In this document: one piece after another, positions 1-7,006 of the stretch
Layout of the letters: every line of letters starts with the position of its first letter
Position numbering within the stretch: position 1 is the first letter of the stretch
Assembly (NCBI GenBank): GCA_027026055.1
Contig: JALVPA010000184.1
Coordinates: 1-9,127 of the forward strand
Direction of reading: 5' to 3'
From: Campylobacteraceae bacterium
GTDB taxonomy: Bacteria > Campylobacterota > Campylobacteria > Campylobacterales > Sulfurovaceae
DNA length: 9,127 nucleotides
Made by a program: the position numbers and the translations under genes
The notes under the pieces: generated by a model
What the model saw: the letters and a program-made list of their open reading frames with translations, nothing else
Told to the model about the DNA's origin: nothing
The model's database searches: none

Positions 1-539
1 GTACCCTCGGCCAATGCCGCCGCCATAAGCGTATTTTCCGTGCCGCCTACGGTGATCTTGTCGAAGATGATTTTGGCACCTTTGAGTCCTTGCGGAGCAC
101 GCGCTTTGACATAACCGCTTTTGATCTCTATCTGTGCACCCATCGCCTCGAGCGCTTTGAGATGCAAGTCGATGGGGCGTTGACCGATAGCGCATCCACC
201 GGGCAAACTCACTTCGCACGCGCCGAATCGCGTCAATAGCGGACCGAGTACCAAGATCGACGCGCGCATCTGCGCTACGATCTCATATACCGCCTTTTGC
301 GAATGAATGTGTAAGCAGTCGATAGTCGCGCGCTTTTTTTCGTGTGTCACATCCGCCCCGAGCATTTGCAAAAGCTTAAGTAGGGTACGGATATCGACCA
401 CATCGGGAAGGTTATGCAGCGTTACCGGGCCATCGCTAAGTATCGTCGCCGCTATTACCGGCAGCGCGGCATTTTTCGCACCGCTTACGTCGATGGCACC
501 ATGTAGTTTTTTCCCTCCGCGTATCTGTAAATAATCCAT
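1..539 (-). CDS. murA: MurA, UDP-N-acetylglucosamine 1-carboxyvinyltransferase (N-terminal part, cut by window edge)
   Basis: MurA transfers enolpyruvate from PEP to UDP-GlcNAc in the cytoplasm, the first committed step of peptidoglycan synthesis. The reading frame runs from ATG at 539 down to the window edge, giving 179 complete codons of a protein usually about 420 residues long. The start MDYLQIRGGKKL is typical. The conserved Lys22-Asn23 pair (GAKNAALP), the GGCAIGQRP loop with catalytic Cys116 and Arg121, and the later VGGTENTLMAAALAEG stretch are all present. Cys rather than Asp at position 116 is the fosfomycin-sensitive form in this family. A GAGGG stretch lies about 12-17 nt upstream of the ATG, and the Shine-Dalgarno is otherwise weak. 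The gene is divergent from the one at 734. Identity is clear; only the C-terminal part is unseen. Confidence 0.96.
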   Translation of the reverse strand, partial: MDYLQIRGGKKLHGAIDVSGAKNAALPVIAATILSDGPVTLHNLPDVVDIRTLLKLLQMLGADVTHEKKRATIDCLHIHSQKAVYEIVAQMRASILVLGPLLTRFGACEVSLPGGCAIGQRPIDLHLKALEAMGAQIEIKSGYVKARAPQGLKGAKIIFDKITVGGTENTLMAAALAEG

Positions 540-575
540 AAAAAATACTCGCTTTCCCTCACAATAGATTGTCGG

Positions 576-581
576 ATTGTA
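576..581 (-). promoter_or_regulatory. Candidate -10 box for murA
   Basis: The minus strand reads TACAAT here, preceded by TTGGA. Transcription would start near 569 and give a leader of about 30 nt before the murA ATG at 539. No -35 box is visible at 17 bp, which is common in Campylobacterota, where AT-rich tracts replace it. Confidence 0.4.
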
Positions 582-672
582 TCCAAAGAGCAATAAAAGT
601 CGCGAAATATATTTTTTAATATACAATCGAGTTTTTTCATATTTACGACTATTAGTTTAAGCTTATTTTGGT

Positions 673-678
673 TATGAT
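673..678 (+). promoter_or_regulatory. Candidate -10 box for the gene at 734
   Basis: TATGAT lies 55 bp before the ATG at 734 and would start transcription near 685. There is no -35 match at 17 bp, only T-rich tracts upstream. This is the best -10 match in this half of the intergenic region. Confidence 0.35.
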
Positions 679-733
679 GATGTCATATTTTCTAATATTC
701 TTTCACTAAAAGAAGATCGGAAAGGGAGCGTGA

Positions 734-1435
734 ATGTCGGATAGCCTCGACAAACTCAAAGCATTATCCAGCAAACTGGAAAAAAAGCTGCAAGCTAAAA
801 AGCAAAAATCGCTTTTCGAGCTTTCCTCCGAAACAAAAAAAGAGGATTCGGAGAAACAAAGAACCGCCGCTTCCATAAAAAACGAATCGTCGAAAAACGA
901 TAAACTCTCCGAAAAGTCCGTAGCGCTTCCGAAGCAAGAAAAAGAAGAGATAAAAAAAGAGCCTTCGTCCACTTCGAACAATGATACGCTTTCTAAAAAA
1001 ACGCCTCAACCGACGTCTTCGAACAAGCCGATTCACGAAGCGTCGTCGACAAACAAAAATTTCGAAAGCGTACGACAAGAAAACATTGACGTTTTGAAAC
1101 GACTTTATACCAAGCTACATATCGATGAAAAAGTGCCGCATTTCGAACAGCTTTTTGTCTATAAGGCGATGAATCTCTCCGGGATCGGACTGAAAGAAGA
1201 GGATTTCGGACAAATCCGCGAAGGCAAATATATTCAGATCATCACAATCACCTACGAACCGGACAAAAACGGCAAGAAAAAAGCCAAAAACATCTCCCTC
1301 GGATATTTCGGCAAAGCAGAAACGTTAGATGAAAAACTAAAAAACGACATTATCGAATTCGTATTACGATGGCGCTACGAAAAAGCGTTTCAAAACGTCG
1401 ATCATTACAAAATACTTTTGGATAAACTGCAATAG
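734..1435 (+). CDS. Unknown lysine-rich protein with disordered N-terminal half and compact C-terminal domain
   Basis: I do not recognise this 233-residue protein. A ribosome binding site AAAGGGAG (721-728) sits 5 nt before the ATG, which supports the start. Residues 1-30 look like a short charged helix (SLDKLKALSSKLEKKLQ). Residues 31-115 are rich in Lys, Glu, Ser, Asn and Thr with no hydrophobic core, so probably disordered. Residues 116-233 look folded, with hydrophobic helix and strand patterns such as YIQIITITYEP and NDIIEFVLRWRYEKAF. No signal peptide or membrane segment is seen, so it is probably cytoplasmic. QKSLF at residues 24-28 resembles a sliding-clamp-binding pentapeptide, but in such Lys/Ser-rich sequence this may be chance. 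The gene is probably transcribed alone, because the next gene has its own promoter. Confidence 0.8.
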   Translation: MSDSLDKLKALSSKLEKKLQAKKQKSLFELSSETKKEDSEKQRTAASIKNESSKNDKLSEKSVALPKQEKEEIKKEPSSTSNNDTLSKKTPQPTSSNKPIHEASSTNKNFESVRQENIDVLKRLYTKLHIDEKVPHFEQLFVYKAMNLSGIGLKEEDFGQIREGKYIQIITITYEPDKNGKKKAKNISLGYFGKAETLDEKLKNDIIEFVLRWRYEKAFQNVDHYKILLDKLQ

Positions 1436-1477
1436 AGATTCTTCGTGTTATTTCGGGCTAAAAGCTAAACTACTTTT

Positions 1478-1486
1478 TGTTACAAT
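1478..1486 (+). promoter_or_regulatory. Extended -10 promoter (TGTTACAAT) for the 113-aa gene and the helicase
   Basis: TG at 1478-1479, one spacer base, then TACAAT at 1481-1486 forms an extended -10 element. Predicted transcription start is near 1493, giving a leader of about 26 nt that contains the AAGGA at 1509-1513. No -35 hexamer is visible, as expected for extended -10 promoters. Confidence 0.6.
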
Positions 1487-1518
1487 TTCACTCCCATATT
1501 ACCGATACAAGGAAACGT

Positions 1519-1860
1519 ATGCATCTCGAACTCACACCCGAAGCGATACTCAAACAGATAGGATACTCGATCACGGATCAAACCGTAGCGCAAATCGAAC
1601 GCATTTTGAAAAACACGAACGGCTTGGATCGATTTTTGCCCCATTTACCTTCGTTCGTCGATGCCTTGAAGGTCGAAAAAGGGTATATCGCCATGTCCAA
1701 CTCCAAAGATTATCTCAAAATCAAAACGGACGAAAACAATGCTCCCGAAAGCATCGCGGCATTCGAAGAGATCGTCAAGCATTGGGCGGACAAATACAAA
1801 CTCCACCTCGAAAAAGTCGAAAACAAACCTACTTACTACATCACGGCGGTCGGCAACTGA
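1519..1860 (+). CDS. Small unknown protein, 113 aa, directly upstream of the helicase
   Basis: I do not recognise this protein. A longer frame opens at TTG 1477, but that codon lies inside the extended -10 promoter. The ATG at 1519 has a good ribosome binding site (AAGGA, 1509-1513, spacing 5), so I place the start there. The protein starts MHLELTPEAILKQIGY and is soluble and mixed alpha/beta. Helices probably cover residues 8-60 (TDQTVAQIERILKN and a Leu/Phe-rich stretch) and 78-95 (IAAFEEIVKHWADKYK), with strand-like ends (HLEKVENKPTYYITAV). No signal peptide, membrane segment or known catalytic motif is seen. The helicase GTG begins 3 nt after its TGA, so the two are almost certainly co-transcribed and translationally coupled. 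A DNA-related role is possible from context only. Confidence 0.75.
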   Translation: MHLELTPEAILKQIGYSITDQTVAQIERILKNTNGLDRFLPHLPSFVDALKVEKGYIAMSNSKDYLKIKTDENNAPESIAAFEEIVKHWADKYKLHLEKVENKPTYYITAVGN

Positions 1861-1863
1861 TCC

Positions 1864-3918
1864 GTGCCGCTTAGCACACTAAACGCCGAGCAATACGCCG
1901 CGGCAACGGCACCTTCCGGATACAATCTTGTCATCGCCAGCGCAGGTACCGGCAAAACCTCTACGATCGTAGGACGAATCGCCCATCTACTCAAAAACGG
2001 AGCCGATCCCTCCAAGATTTTGCTTTTGACATTTACCAACAAAGCGGCGGGAGAGATGATCACTAGACTTATGCGTCATTTCCCGCAAAAGACCGTGTCA
2101 CAAATAGAGGCGGGAACCTTTCATTCCGTCAGTTATCGCTGGCTCAAAGCGCGCCACGACAATATCACACTTAAACAACCCTCGGAACTGCGTACGCTCT
2201 TTCGCAGTATCTACGAAAAACGCAACTTCACACGTATGCCGATCGAGATGCGGCCCTTTTCGGCAAGCCATCTGTACGAGATGTACACCCTCTATCAAAA
2301 TGCTTCGACCGAGCCTTTCGACGAATGGTTTTTGCGCAAATATCCAGAACACGAAAGCTTGATGGACGCCTACACGGGTATCGTCGAAGAGTTCGAAGCG
2401 GAAAAAGAGAGCTACGGTTTCGTCTCTTTTAACGACTTGCTACTGCGTATGAAACGAGAAGTCGAAGAAGAGGGCGGGTGCGACTTCGACGAAGTGTTGG
2501 TGGATGAGTATCAAGATACCAACACCCTTCAAGGTGCACTCATCGACACTCTACGACCACCGTCACTCTTTTGCGTCGGCGATTACGACCAGAGTATTTA
2601 CGCCTTCAACGGCGCCAATATCGACAATATCGCCACTTTTGCGCAGCGCTATCCCGGCGCGCGCGTCCATACGCTCAAGACCAATTACCGCTCCAGCGCG
2701 CCGATCCTCTCCTTGGCAAACCGCGTCATCGAACGCAACGAGCGTATCTATCCCAAACGACTCGAAGTAGGGCGCAAAGGCAAAGCCTATCCACCCAAAC
2801 TACTCATCTACAACGACCTTTTCGAGCAATACCAAAGCATCGCACATCAGATACGCCATACCCATACGCCCAAACACGATATCGCCGTTATCTTTCGCAA
2901 CAACAGTTCTGCTGACGGTATCGAAGCGAGTCTGCGAGAACTCGGAATAGCTTGCAAACGCAAAGGCGGCACGGGCTTTTTCGACGCCAAAGAGGTGAAA
3001 TTCGTCCTCGATGTCATCACCTTGGCGGTCAACCCCAAAGATATGATGGCCTTTATTCATATTTTCGAATATGCACCCGGTGTGGGTAGCGCCGTCGCCA
3101 AAGAGATCTATACCTGCTTGCGTCATTTCGGTAACGGCAATCTCTTCGAGGGCGTGATTTCGCCGAAAACGACGGAACTTCCCAAACTCAACCCCGTCAA
3201 AAACGTGCAGCTCGGACTCTTCGACGACGATGTCGAAGTGGGCTCCGCATCGCGCTTCGCAGCACTCGATGTGCCCGAGTATATCCGTAACCACCCGCTT
3301 TTGAAACACCCCAAACTCACGCAAGACGGGGTGCGGTTTTTCGAAAAATTCTATGCCTTGTCGCACCACCTCGTACGTTCGCATTCTCCGGAAAAAGCGG
3401 TGCGTACCGTGCTCTCTTCGCGTCTTTATGCGCACGTTATCGATATGCTCTCCACCCAACGCGCCCGCCTCAAAAACGGCGAAATCGACGAAACCCGCAA
3501 AGATGAGGCGCGCGAACGCATCCTGCGCAAAGGCAATCTGTTGCGCAATCTGGCGCGCAACTACAACGAAACGGCACGTTTTCTCAATGCGATGGTGCTG
3601 GGCGGCGGAGAACTAAGCGAAGGGGAGGGGGTGAACCTGCTTACGGTACATGCTTCCAAGGGGCTGGAGTTTCAAGAAGTCTATGTCGTCGATCTGGTCG
3701 ACGGCCGCTTCCCCAACCGCAAAATGATGAGCTCGATCGAAGAGGAGCGACGGCTCTTTTATGTCGCGGTCACCAGAGCGAAAGAACGCCTCTATTTGAG
3801 CTACGCCAAATACGACAAGCTCAAAAAACAAGAGTATCAAGCGTCGCAGTTTCTCTACGAAGCGGGGCTGATCGAAGGGGAGTTCGCGCCGCCGCAAGAA
3901 AAACGCAAAAGAGCGTGA
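1864..3918 (+). CDS. UvrD/Rep/PcrA-family ATP-dependent 3'-5' DNA helicase (superfamily 1A)
   Basis: This 684-residue protein has all core motifs of SF1A helicases. They are the Q motif (Q10), Walker A ASAGTGKTS (25-33, Lys31), motif Ia TFTNKAAGEM (56-65), GTFH (84-87), Walker B DEYQD (214-218), motif III GDYDQSIYAFNGA (239-251), motif IV LKTNYRSS (271-278), motif V VHASKGLEF (595-603) and motif VI RRLFYVAVTRAKE (629-641). The family unwinds DNA in repair and replication restart. UvrD, Rep and PcrA cannot be told apart by eye, so no symbol is given. GTG is chosen as start because the next in-frame Met (residue 65) would remove the Walker A motif. There is no clear Shine-Dalgarno, and initiation probably depends on coupling to the upstream gene. 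QLGLF (449-453) in the insertion domain resembles a beta-clamp-binding motif. Confidence 0.95.
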   Translation: MPLSTLNAEQYAAATAPSGYNLVIASAGTGKTSTIVGRIAHLLKNGADPSKILLLTFTNKAAGEMITRLMRHFPQKTVSQIEAGTFHSVSYRWLKARHDNITLKQPSELRTLFRSIYEKRNFTRMPIEMRPFSASHLYEMYTLYQNASTEPFDEWFLRKYPEHESLMDAYTGIVEEFEAEKESYGFVSFNDLLLRMKREVEEEGGCDFDEVLVDEYQDTNTLQGALIDTLRPPSLFCVGDYDQSIYAFNGANIDNIATFAQRYPGARVHTLKTNYRSSAPILSLANRVIERNERIYPKRLEVGRKGKAYPPKLLIYNDLFEQYQSIAHQIRHTHTPKHDIAVIFRNNSSADGIEASLRELGIACKRKGGTGFFDAKEVKFVLDVITLAVNPKDMMAFIHIFEYAPGVGSAVAKEIYTCLRHFGNGNLFEGVISPKTTELPKLNPVKNVQLGLFDDDVEVGSASRFAALDVPEYIRNHPLLKHPKLTQDGVRFFEKFYALSHHLVRSHSPEKAVRTVLSSRLYAHVIDMLSTQRARLKNGEIDETRKDEARERILRKGNLLRNLARNYNETARFLNAMVLGGGELSEGEGVNLLTVHASKGLEFQEVYVVDLVDGRFPNRKMMSSIEEERRLFYVAVTRAKERLYLSYAKYDKLKKQEYQASQFLYEAGLIEGEFAPPQEKRKRA

Positions 3919-3921
3919 CAT

Positions 3922-3934
3922 CCGAAGATTTCGG
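3922..3934. terminator. Weak hairpin between convergent genes
   Basis: CCGAA-gat-TTCGG forms a 5-bp stem in the 26-bp gap between the ends of the helicase (3918) and the NYN gene (3945). No T-tract follows on either strand, so it is at best a weak bidirectional pause or termination site. Confidence 0.2.
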
Positions 3935-3944
3935 CAGCGATACT

Positions 3945-4703
3945 TTATGGGGCGTAACGCTTGTCTCGGATACTCATCTGTTTGCTCACCTCGTCGTAAG
4001 CAATATCGAAAAGGTCGATTTCGCGAATGAGCTGACTGAGTTTTTTGTAACCGTAATTGAGCGGCGAAAAAGAGGATTTGTTGTTGATATATTGCCCCAC
4101 GTCCGCCAAATTCGCCCAACCGTAATCGTCCGCCGTCTGCTCCACCGCGGTACGTAGCAAATTGACCAGCCAGTGATCTTGTCGAAGTTGGCGTCCGCTT
4201 TTACGTCTGGGAGCATTCGTAGTCTCTTCGGCGATTTCGGCTTTAGGCTCGTTCTCTTCCACACTCTCCATCAAATTTTCGGTAAAGATAAACTGAGAAC
4301 ATGCGGCGATAAAGGGTTTGGGCGTCTTTTTCTCGCCGAATCCGAACACTTTGATCCCTTCCGCTTGTACCCGCATCACCACCGGCGTAAAGTCGCTGTC
4401 GCTTGTCGCGAAAGCAAAAGCGTCGATATCTTTGGTATGTAGCAAATCGATCGCATCGATCGTCATCAAGATATCCGTAGCGTTTTTGTTGCGAGAGTAG
4501 TCGAATTGCTGAATCGGCTTGATCGCAAACTCTAACAGTTTCTCTTCCCAATTTTTGAGATTTTCTTTGGTCCAGTTGCCGTAGGCTTGGCGGATATTGA
4601 CCACCCCGTATTTGCTAAGTTCGTTGATAATCCCTTCGATCGCTTTGTGCGATATGTTGTCGCAATCGATAAAAAGAGCGATATGATCTTCTTTTTTTGT
4701 CAT
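3945..4703 (-). CDS. NYN-domain (LabA/DUF88-type) putative ribonuclease with C-terminal OST-HTH/LOTUS-like domain
   Basis: This 252-residue cytoplasmic protein begins with a NYN/PIN-like fold. ALFIDCDN carries Asp13 and Asp15, NATDILMTIDA carries Asp77, and FATSDSDF carries Asp102 and Asp104, followed by VQAEGIKVFGFG. These acidic residues match the metal-binding site of NYN nucleases, so metal-dependent RNase activity is the family-based prediction. Residues about 143-175 form an acidic then basic linker. Residues about 176-248 (LVNLLRTAVEQ, GWANLADVGQYI, FSPLNYGYKKLSQLIRE) match the pattern of an OST-HTH/LOTUS domain, which binds RNA in other proteins. The architecture is known in bacteria, but its substrate is generally unknown. 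The ATG overlaps the rsmD stop as ATGA (4700-4703), and the rsmD 3' end supplies the GAGGAAGAGG ribosome binding site, so the two are translationally coupled. Confidence 0.88.
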   Translation of the reverse strand: MTKKEDHIALFIDCDNISHKAIEGIINELSKYGVVNIRQAYGNWTKENLKNWEEKLLEFAIKPIQQFDYSRNKNATDILMTIDAIDLLHTKDIDAFAFATSDSDFTPVVMRVQAEGIKVFGFGEKKTPKPFIAACSQFIFTENLMESVEENEPKAEIAEETTNAPRRKSGRQLRQDHWLVNLLRTAVEQTADDYGWANLADVGQYINNKSSFSPLNYGYKKLSQLIREIDLFDIAYDEVSKQMSIRDKRYAP

Positions 4704-5317
4704 ACCTCTTCCTCGGGCACATAATAGGTGAGGGTGCTCTTGCCGAAGCGCTTCGATTTGTATTTTTTCAGCGCACCGATCGATTCGGGCAACGCCAAGT
4801 CACTCATGTGCTCCACCACCGCCATCTCGCAAACATCGGGTTCTATGGAGGCGATGAGCGCGAGAGTCTTGTCGTAGATGTCGTCCATCCCTTCGCGAAT
4901 CGCAAAAGGCGGATCGAAATAGAAGTAGCTTTTGCGACCGCTACGTTTCACGGCTTCGTAAACCCTCTCGAAAAGTTCGAAACTATCGCCGAGTAGGGCG
5001 TGACAACGCGTAGGATCCGTAAGACGGATATTGTTCTCGAGCGATCGAAACGCCGTTTTGTTGCGCTCCATAAAATAACACGTCGCCGCCCCCCTGCTTA
5101 ACGCCTCGAGTCCTACCGAACCGCTTCCCGCAAAGACCTCCACAAAGTTTTTATCGACAATGTCAAATTGTATCGTATTGAAAAACGATTCTCGCAATAT
5201 CGATTTGGAACTACGTGTCGTATCGATATCGGGTATCTCGATACGCCGCCCTTTAAACTCTCCCGCAATAATCGGCGTGGTGAAACATTTGATTTTACGT
5301 TTTCGTTTTTCGCTCAT
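4700..5317 (-). CDS. rsmD: RsmD, 16S rRNA (guanine-966-N2)-methyltransferase
   Basis: RsmD uses SAM to methylate N2 of G966 in 16S rRNA on the small ribosomal subunit. The frame could start at ATG 5332, but the ATG at 5317 has a strong GGAGAG ribosome binding site (5326-5321), while 5332 directly abuts a TATAAT box and has none. I therefore use 5317 (205 aa, near the usual length of about 190-200). In this numbering the RsmD signatures are the IIAGEFKGRRIEIPD start region (about 16-30), TTRSSKSILRESFFN (33-47), SAM motif I FVEVFAGSGSVGLEAL (58-73), the acidic FMERN (about 82-86), and catalytic motif IV FDPPF (133-137). The gene follows the NlpC/P60 gene by 40 bp and overlaps the NYN gene downstream by ATGA. 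A promoter in the 5' gap suggests it can also be transcribed apart from the NlpC gene. Confidence 0.93.
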   Translation of the reverse strand: MSEKRKRKIKCFTTPIIAGEFKGRRIEIPDIDTTRSSKSILRESFFNTIQFDIVDKNFVEVFAGSGSVGLEALSRGAATCYFMERNKTAFRSLENNIRLTDPTRCHALLGDSFELFERVYEAVKRSGRKSYFYFDPPFAIREGMDDIYDKTLALIASIEPDVCEMAVVEHMSDLALPESIGALKKYKSKRFGKSTLTYYVPEEEV

Positions 5318-5332
5318 ACGCTCTCCTTCCAT

Positions 5333-5361
5333 ATTATAACCGAATTTGACGATTCCATCAA
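5333..5361 (-). promoter_or_regulatory. Sigma70-type promoter for rsmD and the NYN gene
   Basis: On the minus strand, TTGATG (5361-5356) and TATAAT (5338-5333) are separated by exactly 17 bp. The -35 box overlaps the TGA stop of the NlpC/P60 gene. The predicted start at about 5326 coincides with the first base of the GGAGAG ribosome binding site, giving a leader of only about 9 nt before ATG 5317. That shortness is odd. The upstream gene could also read through. Confidence 0.5.
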
Positions 5362-6698
5362 AAATTGACGATGGTACGCAACGTGCGGATCAACTTGCTC
5401 TCTTCGCGTACATCGCGTCGCTCTTTTCCGGGTTCTGTCGTCGTGATGATGGTACGTCCCGTAATGAGTTTGGTGCCGTCTTTTTTGCGAATTCCCCAAT
5501 AACTGTGCATAATCACCGGTTCGCCGCGGTAGGCGCCAAGATAGAGTACGATATGTCCCGGGACGTACAAAAGCGAACGAAACGGCTGAGCATGTTCGAC
5601 GATAAAACGCTTCTTGCGTTTTTTATCCAAATTTCCCATATATATTTGTTTACCGTCTTTGGCTTGCTTGGAGGAATTCCGACGCAAAAAGATACCGAAA
5701 ACGCCCATAAAATCTCGCGTCGTCGCAGAACAATCCCGACAACCGTATCCGCCGCCCCAACCGTAAGGTTCGTTGTAAAACTCTTTGGCGACCTTAGCGA
5801 CATTGGCAGAAGTAAACGGAAGCGGTTTGCGTGCGACAAGATCTTTCCCATGCACTTGTACCTTTTTGATTAACGCCTGTCCGTTAGTGGTACGTGCGGC
5901 GGCAAGATAACGTTTACCATCTTCGGCAACGGGGAAGAGGGTGCCGAGTTTGACGAAACTCACCTCTTTGCCGTGTTCGGTATAAAGCCTCAAATCGTCT
6001 TTGATCGTGATTGCGTAACGACCGTTTTCGAAACGTCGCATAAACTTTCGATCCACAAAGGCGATATCGCGTACGCGAACCCATCCGAAAGAGTAAGAAG
6101 CACGCACAAATGCCCATTTCCCGTCCTTTGAAAAGTGCGAAACGTATAACGGTACATTCATATGTAGTGCCGAGTTTTGATTGTAATTGAAAGGAAAACC
6201 TTCCCCGACACGTTTGGGATTGCGAAAAAACGAAGCTGTCGTCGGCAATGCTCGAACGTTACATCTGGTCGTCGTGATCGCATGATAGCGTTTGGTGTCT
6301 TTTGCGGTGTAATCGGCGTTTTCGATCCAACGCTCGATGCGTTTTTTGGGTATCTTGCGTCCGTCTATCGTATAAAGCGTATGTTTGCGTACGAAGCGCA
6401 CTTCCCATCCGAAATCTTGTGCGGGTATATCCAAACGTTTCAAACGCCACGGTTTGAAATATTTGCGGTTGTATTCGCGGTCGGCTTTGAGTTGCGCCTT
6501 GCGCGACCACGGCTTGATCTGTTTGGCATAATAAGCGGGGTCTTGAGGGATCTTCCACATATCCGCCACTTTGGCTTTAGGCATATGATCGATACGACTC
6601 TCTTTGCGATGACTCGGCTTAAGGTGATAATCCGCAAACAACGGCTCTAAAAACACTATCGCAAACACAAATAAAACATTACGGTATATCGCTTTCAT
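5358..6698 (-). CDS. Secreted SH3-domain NlpC/P60 peptidoglycan endopeptidase
   Basis: This 446-residue protein starts with a signal peptide (basic MKAIYRN, hydrophobic VLFVFAIVFLEPLFA, probable cleavage after Ala22) and so acts in the periplasm. The order fits the N_NLPC_P60 / SH3b1 / SH3b2 / NlpC-P60 architecture. There is an N-terminal stabilising region (about 30-140), bacterial SH3 repeats (about 144-215, with RCNVRALPT and WAFVRASYSFGWVRVRDIAFVD, and about 220-280), and a catalytic domain from about 295. The catalytic Cys323 lies in RDCSATTRDF, and His382 (PGHIVLYLG) and His398 (MHSYW) complete the Cys-His-His triad. Characterised relatives cut gamma-D-glutamyl-diamino acid bonds in peptide stems. 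NSSKQAKDG near 341-349 is typical of this subfamily. The ribosome binding site is weak (GAG about 8 nt upstream). rsmD lies 40 bp downstream on the same strand. The exact bond cut and any role in cell shape are unknown. Confidence 0.9.
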   Translation of the reverse strand: MKAIYRNVLFVFAIVFLEPLFADYHLKPSHRKESRIDHMPKAKVADMWKIPQDPAYYAKQIKPWSRKAQLKADREYNRKYFKPWRLKRLDIPAQDFGWEVRFVRKHTLYTIDGRKIPKKRIERWIENADYTAKDTKRYHAITTTRCNVRALPTTASFFRNPKRVGEGFPFNYNQNSALHMNVPLYVSHFSKDGKWAFVRASYSFGWVRVRDIAFVDRKFMRRFENGRYAITIKDDLRLYTEHGKEVSFVKLGTLFPVAEDGKRYLAAARTTNGQALIKKVQVHGKDLVARKPLPFTSANVAKVAKEFYNEPYGWGGGYGCRDCSATTRDFMGVFGIFLRRNSSKQAKDGKQIYMGNLDKKRKKRFIVEHAQPFRSLLYVPGHIVLYLGAYRGEPVIMHSYWGIRKKDGTKLITGRTIITTTEPGKERRDVREESKLIRTLRTIVNF

Positions 6699-6746
6699 GA
6701 AAAACTCTGTAGATAAAATCTTGTTTCTTTTCGAACAAAAGATGAT

Positions 6747-6776
6747 AGTATAGATTGATTAACAGTCGGGTAACAA
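6747..6776 (-). promoter_or_regulatory. Candidate sigma70 promoter for the NlpC/P60 gene
   Basis: On the minus strand, TTGTTA (6776-6771) and TATACT (6752-6747) are separated by 18 bp. Predicted transcription start is near 6740, about 42 nt before the ATG at 6698. Confidence 0.45.
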
Positions 6777-7006
6777 AGCAAAAAAAAGAGAATGCTATTT
6801 TTAATATAGTTTATATTATGTTAACCTATGTATCGGTATACTTTTTTACTGCTTTTTCTTTGCAATATCAATAGCTTATTGTGCGACTACGCGATTTCTC
6901 AAAATTTACAATTGTAGGTAGTTGCTCTCAATCAAGTACAAACTGCTTTGCACGATAACAAGATATGCACCTATCGAAATAAAAAGATAAAGTAGCGCCT
7001 CTTCTT

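Larger units (their letters stand above)
540..733. other. Divergent intergenic region between murA and the gene at 734
   Basis: This AT-rich 194-bp stretch holds the starts of two divergent genes. T-tracts lie at 612-617 and 632-637, about 20 bp apart, resembling the periodic T-rich upstream pattern of Campylobacterota promoters. A short AT palindrome (AAATATATTT, 605-614) is present but is not convincing as an operator. No open frame with a ribosome binding site lies inside. Confidence 0.6.

Noticed and set aside
706..1078. Minus-strand frames of 91 and 104 codons opposite the Lys-rich gene
   Set aside because: They are rich in Phe/Arg/Ser from the complement of AAA/GAA-rich codons, lack ribosome binding sites and lie fully inside a better-supported gene.
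2800..3459. A 219-codon minus-strand frame inside the helicase gene
   Set aside because: It is a shadow of helicase codons, has no ribosome binding site and no recognisable domain.
3922..3934. Strong bidirectional terminator between helicase and NYN gene
   Set aside because: The stem is only 5 bp and no T-tract follows on either strand; kept only as a low-confidence hairpin.
3613..4119. A 168-codon minus-strand frame across the ends of the helicase and NYN genes
   Set aside because: It overlaps both genes in other frames, and its sequence lacks domain features.
5346..5873. A 175-codon plus-strand frame opposite the NlpC/P60 gene
   Set aside because: It is antisense to a catalytic domain with a clear Cys-His-His triad; no ribosome binding site and no domain.
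6869..6883. Inverted repeat GCAATA...TATTGT in the gene-free stretch as a small RNA hairpin
   Set aside because: The stem is short, imperfect and AT-rich, with no promoter or T-tract that would mark a small RNA.
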